DNA of 64,000 nucleotides from Nemertoderma westbladi. Its lineage: Eukaryota; Xenacoelomorpha; Nemertodermatida; Nemertodermatidae. Shown in pieces: positions 55,453 to 64,000 of this stretch. The position numbers and the translations under genes were made by a program. The notes beneath the pieces were generated by a model. It searched no databases. It was not told where the DNA came from and saw only the letters and a list, made by a program, of their open reading frames with translations. Position 1 is the stretch's first letter, and each line of letters starts with the position of its first letter. The stretch covers positions 1-64,000 of the forward strand of contig JAUCBJ010008027.1 of the NCBI GenBank assembly GCA_032718475.1, in the 5' to 3' direction.

Positions 55453-56640
55453 TCACTTTCTATCTTCTAGGTTTTTGTCTATCAAGTGATCCTCTCGATT
55501 TTCTTCCATAACCAACCGATTCAAATCAGGTACCAGGGGTTGCTGTAAATATCGCTGCAACGTCTCGGAACTGGGATTAATTGGAGATGAGCTGATAGGT
55601 CCTCTTGCAGCTGGTAGCAAAGACTGCCCTTCTTGCTCAATTGAAACAAACGGGGCATCATCCAGAATGGTGTCATTTACTTCCTGCAGCTGGGACTGCA
55701 GACGGATAAATTTATGTTGTTGATCTAGGGCATCATTCTGCAATTGAAACTCCATATCTTTCAGTTTCTTTTGTTCCGCTAACTCCTCAAATATATTATC
55801 TTGATGACGTTGTTCCGCAGCAACTCTTTCTTCAACCTCTCGTTTCTTAGATTGGGCTATCCTTTCTTCCACAGCTTGTTGGTTGGCTCTCTTCTGGGAG
55901 CTCAGTATTATGTTATCTCTCAGTTGTTGTGCTTCTGTTTGCTTTCGTTGAGTGATCAATTCTTCCTGTTGTTGATATTCCTGAAGGCGACGATCCCTAT
56001 GTTTCTTTGCTATTTCAAAGCGTTGCATCCGGTCCTCCCTTTTTGAAGAGGCAACACTGCTTTCGCTTAATGTGCAGGTCGGGGGTGAAAATAGAGGCAT
56101 CATTACTCCTGCTGCTCCACACCATTTTTGGTATAGACTAGATATTTTTTGGTATCTGCCATCGTGCTCACGTGCGCGCATCTGTAATCTATGATCAAGA
56201 GTGTCCAATTGTCGGGCCTTGGCAACGAGACGTATCCACTCCAAATGAGACATAAGGCGTTGTCGTTTTGCTTCCAATTCAACATTCCATGTGTATACTT
56301 CGTCTGGACGGTGAGCCTGGAAATACTCGGGGGTGAGTTTCGCTTCCAATGTGTTGAGATACCGTGTCGACGCTGATAAATATCCGGAGCTTATGTGGTC
56401 TAAACGTTCACAAGAGACAGTGGGGTCAATACCCTCCAATTTCAACTGCATACAAGCTGATAAGTAGGAGTCTGTGGCTCTCTCACTAAGGGGTCTCGTT
56501 GTTACAGCTAATAGCTGGTGTTCTTCTGATTTGGTTTCATCACTTTCTTGCTGTGGGGGAACTACTGTTAAGTCAGAAGCTGTTAGCGAATTGTTCGGAT
56601 TTTCCCCATCTGTGGTATACTGTCCATTTTCATCAGACAT
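55453..56640 (-). CDS. BEL/Pao element D N-terminal gag frame
   Basis: 395 codons from ATG 56640 to UGA 55453-55455, in the same frame as the 2146-codon polyprotein that starts at the next codon (AAG UGA AUG AAG). The peptide is acidic at first (MSDENGQYTTDGENPNNS). Residues about 70-170 are helical and Tyr/Leu-rich, and 200-320 are a long Gln/Glu/Lys/Arg coiled coil (QRFEIAKKHRDRRLQEYQQQ ...). It resembles the N-terminal coiled-coil part of the gag of element B. It is probably a structural extension of Gag made alone or joined to the polyprotein by readthrough or reinitiation. Confidence 0.8.
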   Translation of the reverse strand: MSDENGQYTTDGENPNNSLTASDLTVVPPQQESDETKSEEHQLLAVTTRPLSERATDSYLSACMQLKLEGIDPTVSCERLDHISSGYLSASTRYLNTLEAKLTPEYFQAHRPDEVYTWNVELEAKRQRLMSHLEWIRLVAKARQLDTLDHRLQMRAREHDGRYQKISSLYQKWCGAAGVMMPLFSPPTCTLSESSVASSKREDRMQRFEIAKKHRDRRLQEYQQQEELITQRKQTEAQQLRDNIILSSQKRANQQAVEERIAQSKKREVEERVAAEQRHQDNIFEELAEQKKLKDMEFQLQNDALDQQHKFIRLQSQLQEVNDTILDDAPFVSIEQEGQSLLPAARGPISSSPINPSSETLQRYLQQPLVPDLNRLVMEENREDHLIDKNLEDRK

Positions 56641-57275
56641 GTTTAAAATTGATATATGAAATATTCAACAAAGGCCTAATAAAGCCAAATGGTCTGAATG
56701 TCTTAAAAAGAAGTAGGCTTACTACTACGTTTACGGAACCGAATATAAATGTTGGGTAGGCCTACTCTATCTGTACCTATTGGGAGCAGTAGGGAAGCGT
56801 AATATGATATCCCCTTTTCACAAAAGTAAATATCCGGAGCTTATGCGGTCTAAACGTTCACAAGATACAGTGGGGTCAATACCCTCCAATTTCAACTGCA
56901 TACAAGCTGATAAGTAGGAGTCTGTGGCTCTCTCACTAAGGGGTCTCGTTGTTACAGCTAATAACTGGTGTTCTTCTGATTTGGTTTCATCACTTTCTTG
57001 CTGTGGGGGAACTACTGTTAAGTCAGAAGCTGATGGCGAATTGTTCGGATTTTCCCCATCTGTGGTATACTGTCCATTATCATCAGACATGTTTAAAATT
57101 GATATATGAAATATTCAACAAAGGCCTAATAAAGCCAAATGGTCTGAATGTCTTAAAAAGAAGTAGGCTTACTACTACTTTTACTGAATCGAATATAAAT
57201 GTTGGGTAGGCCTACTCTATCTGTACCTATTGGGAGCAGTAGGGAAGCGTAATATGATATCCCTTTTTCACAAAA
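56370..57275 (-). repeat. 450-bp tandem duplication of the element D leader and gag start
   Basis: About 56370-56818 and 56828-57275 are near-identical direct copies with a 450-bp offset. Each carries the leader (GGAGCAGTAGGGAAGCG, CAAAGGCCTAATAAAGCC) and the ATG plus roughly 85 codons of gag. In the upper copy the frame (57090-56818, MSDDNGQYTTDG) hits a stop after 90 codons at the junction. Confidence 0.9.
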
Positions 57276-58944
57276 GATTGTATTCAATCGTGGTCAGTGG
57301 ATAGCCTAAAAGATTAAAATTGCTGAAACAGACAGGTATGTACCGATACTGTGTTTATATTTTAAACTTAACTGCAGAACTGCAATCAAAAACTAGTAAC
57401 TTACAATTAGGCAAACACAAATATATTTACAGAATTAATAGGATTTACTGCTAGACTGAAGCAGTTAATTACTCATAAGACGAGGGTGAATAATGTCTAT
57501 ATTGTAAATATTGAAGTAGGGCCTACCTAGATACACAATTAAATAGGCCTATGCACTATGGCAGCTTGGGCTGTTGGGCAGTGTATTAAATACTAAATAC
57601 ATATAGGCTAGCTATATACTGATATTTATATAGATATGAACCATATATTGGTAGATACTGGACAGTCTGTCAGTGCCTATACTCAGATATCGGTACTTTA
57701 TATATATAATAACGAAAAAACGTCTGAGTTGAGTATAGGTAGGATGCTATTACCTTTAATATTATTATGTAATAATATTAATATACACACTTTAATAGAC
57801 AATAATAGCCTATCAAATACTGGTACTGAAATTGGTTAACTCGGTCTATCAACCAGTTATGAGTTCTGGAGTTAACTAGGTTATATATACCATACAGATA
57901 TATAGATATATACCGGTATATATATCAGTATAGGCTGATAGGCAAAACTCCTGATACCGGTATACCACTAAATCTGAACAGAAGCAGAACTGCAGAAGGT
58001 ACCGGTATATATTTATTAATTTATACAAAATATTACCAGTACCGGTACTCAGAATTTAAATTTGAAATTTCTTGGAATTAAAATTTGAATTAATCTGAAT
58101 GTGGGAATGTGAAAATGCACAACTTCACAGATCATCAGATTATAATCATGAATAACTAAAATATTAGGCCTACCTGTGTTCAGATTAGATATTTAAGACC
58201 GGTAGGCCTAGGCTACTCGCAAATGTACGGTAGCAGGGACACAGACTGACAGAAAACAGGTTCAAGACTGTATTGGCCTAGGTAGGCCTATATCTGTATA
58301 TAAAACAAACACACACACAAAAGTGCAAAACCATAAACAACTCAAATACACCTGAAAGTTTAGGTCTACTCATTCACAAAAACTACCGCTGATTGAGCTG
58401 AGCTTAGTTCCCTAATGTATGAATAGGGTTGTGTTTAGAGTATAGGTACCAGTATAAAATTTATTACAGGTACCGTACCGGTAATTATATATATTGCAAA
58501 TCTACACGGTAAACTACCGACAGACCGGTACGTTCCCAGCAGAAATGTCGCAATATAAAAGGATGTTTGCAGGTTTGGCCAATTAAATGTCAGAACGCGG
58601 TTTGACATTGACAGTTTGATTCAGCCGGTAAACATATAGGTTTGTGCCAAAAATTAAATTAAATTTGGCGGAAAAACAATAATAATGACTTGGATTGATT
58701 ATAATTTTTCCAGGGCAAATTTTCGACCCGTTGCGGAAACGAACGTCTGTCCTACCCAGCGCATATACACTGGTTGATGACCAACTGACAAAAGACACTC
58801 GATATGCGAGGTAATCTAAAGTAAATTGATCGCAGACTACAGAGTCTTTGGTGAAGAGCTGCCGTAGTCCACTAATCACCAAGGCTGCTGAGCCAAGGAA
58901 ATTGTGAAGAACTGCGATTTTATTTTAAATTCAAAAGTTCTTAT
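57276..58944. other. Non-coding spacer rich in ACCGGT and AGGCCT palindromes
   Basis: No gene and no recognisable 5' LTR of element D. TACCGGTA-type and TAGGCCTA-type sequences recur many times, with AT-rich runs (TATATA around 57890-57930). Confidence 0.5.
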
Positions 58945-60664
58945 TATCACGTTGGCTAAAAGAATCCTTTGTGAAGATTCTATAGCCGGGAAGGAAATAA
59001 GGAGGGCCGGTTGCGGTACTCCAAGTATTTCTTCCCCTGGGCCACGTGTAAGCCTTGACTGGGCTGATAATTCTAGAGCTCCTTTTATAAGGATGTCCAA
59101 ACCTCCCAAACAGACTCCAGGCTCTCCCTGCACCTTAACCCTCCCCCGGTATGGTAAAAAATTATCCTTCACCGGTAACATGGGGTATTTTTATACCCCA
59201 AATTTTCATTTTAAAGACAAAGACATTTTAAGTAACATTAAACAGAAAAACACTTGCAATCCCCCTCCCAGAATTTGCCAAATGGTGAAAAAATAAGTTG
59301 TGAATTTTTTTTTTCAATTTGGTTGAAGTCTACCCAACGCTCAATGCCACAAAAGTTATCCCACTACAATCGCGATCATCGTTAACGTCGCGATGGGGCG
59401 TTTTGCAACAAGATACTATCATAGCGAAGCATTAGCTGTGAGAGTGTTTCTCATTTTAGGTTTTTTAGTGGTGTAATGGGTCAAGTACACCCCGAAGTAT
59501 ACCATTGCAGTTCCAATAAGCATAAAATGAGTCAAATACCACCACTAAAAGTCAACAAAGTGATATATATATATATATACAGACAGATATATCACCTCAC
59601 AATAGCACAAGATCTTAAATTGTAATATGAAATATACACCATGACTGCAAAAGTACTGATGATTTAGTCATAAAATGTGATTATTGTGCAACTAAATTAT
59701 ACATTGCAGTTTCAATGAACCCAAAATGAGACCCAAAAGGCCAGAACACCTCTAAGAAAGCCTACAATAAGAATTATTCACATATACTTAGCAATCTATC
59801 GCATTGCGATTAGGCCGAAGTCTTGGCTTGTGAAATACAGGCTGACAGGCCATACACAATACCAGAATACCAGAATGCTTCATAATACTGATAATTTGGT
59901 CTTAAAGGTCAAAGTTAAAACATGCCTCTAGCTGTCTAGTACAACTAAATCGACCATTGTGGTTCCAATGAAACCAAAATGAGTCACAAAGCACCACTAA
60001 ACGAGCACCATAACGTTATGGGGTATTTTTATACCCCATCTTACCTAACTAAGTTGTTTTCAAATTAAGGGCCCATAACATTTTTCATCAACAAAATTGT
60101 ATGGGTTTGACCCACACAATCGTTAGATTACAAGTTTTTTGGAAGATACTATGAAGTTGGACATACATAATATGAGAGATTGTCGAAAAATATCAAAAGA
60201 AATCCCCTTGGGGTATTATTTTACCCCACGTTACCGGGGGAGGGTTAATATAAATACCCAAACTGCCAAACCCAATAGAGTTACCTGATTGCCAAAGTTA
60301 CCTTGCTCGCTTGACCGCGAGTGAAGCCCCTCCACACGGCGGAATAGAGTGACGGAAATATAAGTTGTAACCCACGATATAATAGAGAACGGACGACGGA
60401 CCCGGTGACCTGGTGGATTGTTCTAGGCGCTGGTGAGTAATGTTGTCTGCTTGTCTGTTAATGTAGGATTGGGAACAAATCCCATAAGAACTTTATGAAT
60501 TCTCCCAGTCAGTAGTTAGCAGTACTGCAGTATGCCTACATCGGTAGGCTACTCTCTGTGTTGCAGGAGTAGTGCAGTCGTGTCCTGTCACTTCTGCTGT
60601 CTGCTATCTGATGGATACCGGAAGTGTCATTTTGTCATTTTACAGGCCACCAGGTGACGTCATA
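58945..60664. repeat. Dispersed repeat R2, copy split by a piggyBac-like element
   Basis: Matches 46840-47449, except for an insertion at 59139-60244 and an 8-bp deletion (TCAGCCGG absent near 59010). Confidence 0.85.
59139..60244. mobile_element. Non-autonomous piggyBac-like element (1106 bp)
   Basis: Terminal inverted repeats begin CCCTCCCCCGGTA, and subterminal inverted motifs read GGGGTATTTTTATACCCC (left) and GGGGTATTATTTTACCCC (right). TTAA flanks both ends (59135-59138 and 60245-60248), and the sister repeat at 46840-47449 has a single TTAA at this position. TTAA duplication with CCC ends is the signature of the piggyBac superfamily. No transposase frame is present. The interior has a repeated motif (ATTGCAGTTCCAATAAGC; GTGGTTCCAATGAAACC) spaced across the element. 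Confidence 0.9.
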
Positions 60665-60890
60665 ATCGTCTGATGTAAGCAAAGCGAATATAATATACTC
60701 TGACACAAATTGTAATTTTTAACACGATGCTTTTAATATTATTATTATCAGACGAAGCGCTAATTTTAATAGTGATTAACTTAACTTTGTCAAAATGTTT
60801 TGCATATTTACCTTGTGCGTATACTGTGCCGGGGCTATTATTTATTAGTTGACAAAATCTATTTTGTGTCATTTATTTTTTATATAAGTG

Positions 60891-61485
60891 TACTACTAGG
60901 ATCGGCATGCTGCATTGCAGCTGCATTTTTAAGAATGCTGTGCCGGCTTGTCGACAAAATTGCACCGCCAGAACTCCCTATCACCCATGACATTTGCTAG
61001 ATCATCCGCATCTTCAAGGCCAGTTTCCTTTAAGATGCGTCTCAAGAAAGTCATTGGCTGTCCACCATGCTTATTCACTCCATGAGGCTGCCAAAGTACA
61101 AGATTATGCACTGGCTGGTCCTCACGGCGAAAGCAATGTCCTGCAAAGCGGAGGCGATTTTGTTCTAGTGTCAAGCTTGGGGGAACCAAAGAGACACCTC
61201 CAATGTTATATAGTGTCTGGTTGGTGATTGTGTGCATTGTACTGGACACAATGAACCCGGCGTAGCATTCTTGTGAATGTGCCATCCAGAGATTTGGTGT
61301 CCTCAGCAGTTAGAGCCCGACATGGACTCCCATAGAGGAGTACAGTACTTGAACTACTGCTGCTCTAAATAATCGGACCTTAAGTGTTCGATTAATTCTC
61401 GGTGACTTCCAAATCCTGGAAAGCCTATTCAAGGCTGCCCTTGCCTTTCCCTTACGTATTCGAAGACTTCCTGACTTCCGGATAA
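60891..61485 (-). pseudogene. RTE-like LINE copy 3, 5'-truncated
   Basis: The 3' part of the same family as 23165-24947. It contains the C-terminal domain frame (61285-60929, LRFAGHCFRREDQPVH) with indels near 61230 and 61340-61480 that break the frame. The 3' end is again the triplet repeat (TACTACTAGGATCGG). ATAAGTGTACT at the low-coordinate edge recurs at about 61484-61494, a possible duplication, although older LINE sequence at the right edge makes it uncertain. 60665-60890 has no gene. Confidence 0.8.
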
Positions 61486-62500
61486 GTGTACTGGTACTAC
61501 TGCTGCCATAAATAATCGAACCTTAAGGTTCCGTTTTATTATATGGGACCTCCAAATCATGGACAGACTATTTGACGCTACCCATGCCTGCCTTTGAATT
61601 TTTTGAAAGGGAAAGAACTGAGTTGATCGGCTAGCAGCAGAAACTAGATTGGGGCTAAGGATCTATCAGCGAGTCAGTTGAAGCTCTCCTGGGAACGCTA
61701 TTTCCATTTTATGCATGGTTGTTATTATAATTATAAAAGAGATAATTCAGATTAGAGATAGTATATTGTAATAATAATATAATATAAATAAATACAATCA
61801 TAAGAAGTTGTACTCCCAGTATAAACGGGTAAACACCTAATAATATCGTTACCGTAAATGACTCTAGGTGACTGCCGGGATATTAACTACACTGCCTTAA
61901 ATATGCAGAAATGTACAAAGAACAATGTGATAATCAATTCACTCCAGCTGGTTGCTCACTAAGCAATCCCATTGGCAGTTACACTACAAATCACTTGCCA
62001 ACTCAAAAAAGTAATATGTATGGTATTCACTGCACAACATTATAACAGTTACACAAGGAGGGTTACATTGGATCAGCGCCTGATATAATACTGCCATAAA
62101 GCATTAAGAAGACGAAGTAGTCTTCTATAGGGGCAACTAAATGCAATAACTGATCCAATGTGGCCCCATATATAATATTGCACATAAGTTCTGCTGATCT
62201 AAATCATCCGTATGGCCATTTTTTGTTTGCAGAATACTAAGTAAATGGAACCCTGTACAATAATTACAAATAAGAATGGTGTAAGTGTATCACCCTGAAG
62301 GACTCTCCATAACACTTCGAATTGATCTGTGGATCGTACAGTGTTGATAACACTTTGATTATCCTTCTAAGAGCCAGAATATGCTCAATAGTCCCACGAC
62401 CTTTACATAACCCATTTTGGTTCCCACGTAACAGTCTCTCAAGCAGGATCCTTGATTGTGCGCATAGCGCATATAGAACAGACCCCTCCATAATATTATC
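61486..62500 (-). pseudogene. Older, diverged RTE-like LINE fragments
   Basis: 61494-61620 is a diverged copy of the segment at 23625-23735 of the family. 62255-62480 is a diverged copy of the RT segment at 24100-24460 (LLRGNQNGLCKGRGTIEHIL in the 62491-62264 frame). The 640 bp between them is not recognisably LINE. This may be a decayed older insertion with its own insertions. Confidence 0.6.
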
Positions 62501-62763
62501 TTGCCAGTTATGGTCGCGAATCTATAATATTCAACTAATGGGCAACACCCATTAGTTACAACTCCATGTACTATAATTTACGTTCAAACAGAGATGTTCA
62601 TGAGTGAAAGTAGTTTTGATACGGAGGTCTATGCATGCATTTAATACGCATTACAATAACCATGGCGACGCTTAGACAATCTCCACTGTGTGTTCTTCTT
62701 ACGGCCCATTAGACTGGTTGACATGCAAGTTGATTCCCCCGAGGGCGAAACTATAAAGAAGGA

Positions 62764-62990
62764 GAAGTGCATATCTCCAGTGTTATATAAGTCCATTAAT
62801 CAGACACATCAAAGCTGAGGCCCAAAAGGAAGGGTAAGGAAGGATAAGGAAGTACATATCCCCAGTGTCGCCATTAATTAATCAGACACATCAAACACAG
62901 ATCGTTGGGTAAGGAAGGATAAGGAAGTACATATCCCCAGTGTCACCATTAATTAATCAGACACATCAAACACAGATCGTTAGCGAACTG
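62764..62990. repeat. 76-bp tandem repeat, about 2.5 copies
   Basis: Landmarks GGTAAGGAAGGATAAGGAAG and ATTAATTAATCAGACACATC repeat about 76 bp apart; a third, degenerate unit lies to the left. The last 1 kb, 62991-64000, is AT-rich with no gene recognised. Confidence 0.75.
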
Positions 62991-64000
62991 TTTCAAAATT
63001 TAACTTTATCCACATGGGAATCTATTGAAGGGATATAAAATAAAGTTACTAACTGTTAATGATTTCATAAAGACATATATAAAGAGTACTTCTCTTTATT
63101 TTACCTTTATCACTCTTCTACTTATCACGGCATAGATTTTGTTTTATAATTTTACACATTTTACAAAACTAACTAACTCTTTTACAAAACGTCAGTACTG
63201 TAACATTTTTTGTCCGAGGAAAACTAAAGGAAAGTTTTTTGAGTAAAGAATCATTTACCTTCAAAATAATGAAAAAAAATATTAATTTATGTGAAAATCT
63301 TATGTTTCTTCTGTAATAGTTTCACCATAACCTATGTTAAACGACCACCTAAGCTGCAATAGAGTACCGGTAGGTTATAGATGAACTTTTAAATTAAAAG
63401 TTTAATAAAATGAATTAAATTATTGACATAACATTACATTCTGCTCCCAGTGTCAAAAATACATTTCCACATGTTGGTATTAAATTACACTTGGGCAATT
63501 TTGTATACAACATTTTTTTCCAATTTCCAACTTTGAACAAAAACTTCCGAAAGACCTGTTCGTTAAAAGAATTATTAATACCTATACCTAAGTTGATCAG
63601 ATGTTTTTTTTAACATTCCTTACACCTTTTTTCAAGGTAATTTACCTTCCAAGGATATGAAGATTAGATGTTTTATGAGAACTGATAAATATTGCTACAT
63701 GTTCTGTTGATTACATGTTGATTACATTACATGTTGATTACAAATTAATATCAATTTATATTAAATAAACATAACAACTGTTGCACCCTCTTTAACTTGG
63801 CGCAAACATTCAATTGTGGATCGAAGTACACAACAATACTTCAATGGACAGCTGTGAAACCCAAACTACGCAATACTGAGTAACAATAGCATCACATTAA
63901 CGCCATGGTAGAAAAAACGCCGGAATCAAATTCTCATATTTCGCAGTATCGATTACCGAAAACTAAAGTTTATCCAGAGTTTAATTTCTTTGACAAAACT

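Noticed and set aside
58876-59296. Open frames on both strands at the R2/piggyBac boundary
   Set aside because: They run across the insertion boundary of the piggyBac-like element and end within it, so they are chance frames.

Overview
This is eukaryotic, almost certainly invertebrate animal, nuclear DNA. It is AT-rich, has one GC-rich intron-bearing gene fragment, and is otherwise packed with BEL/Pao LTR retrotransposons, non-LTR retrotransposons (LINEs), a piggyBac-type element, fold-back elements and large minisatellites. There is no bacterial operon structure, and I saw no rRNA or tRNA gene. Spacers are rich in the palindromes ACCGGT and AGGCCT. The phylum cannot be fixed from the sequence.

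Layout. 1-1800: an unidentified open frame at the left edge, then a 1.23 kb fold-back element with a 4-bp target duplication, inserted in a possible terminal exon. About 2361-12480, minus strand: one CR1/L2-type LINE (ORF1, then ORF2), swollen by a 52-bp minisatellite in its 3' UTR and a ~3.9 kb 42-bp minisatellite that is translated in the N-terminal part of ORF1. 12790-13713, 23165-24947 and 60891-61485: three 5'-truncated minus-strand copies of one RTE-like LINE; the first two have clear target duplications. 15859-16711: first coding exon of a plus-strand WD40 protein, with a cluster of TGTTCTAGAACA palindromes upstream and a candidate second exon at 21658-21770. Between the exons lie an inverted-repeat element, C-rich hairpins and a 20-bp minisatellite; a 35-bp minisatellite starts exactly at the candidate exon-2 donor.

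26535-33365: remnant of BEL/Pao element B (gag, a shrunken protease-pol, a broken third ORF). 33416-45688: BEL/Pao element A, complete with two LTRs, polypurine tract and 5-bp duplication GCAAG, inserted 46 bp upstream of the gag ATG of B; its genes carry stops and frameshifts. 49012-57275: BEL/Pao element D, with an essentially intact 2146-codon gag-pol and a 395-codon upstream gag frame separated by one UGA. 58945-60664: a dispersed repeat split by a 1106-bp piggyBac-like element; the unsplit sister copy at 46840-47449 gives the empty TTAA site. The rest, to 64000, holds LINE debris, a short tandem repeat and sequence with nothing I recognise.

Functionally, each BEL element would encode capsid (Gag), protease, reverse transcriptase, RNase H and integrase, and each LINE an RNA-binding ORF1 protein and an endonuclease/reverse transcriptase ORF2 protein. 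D is the only BEL element that looks near-functional. The most unusual features are the translated minisatellite in LINE ORF1, the single-stop arrangements at the gag-pol junctions of D and A, and the extra 3' ORFs in A and next to B.
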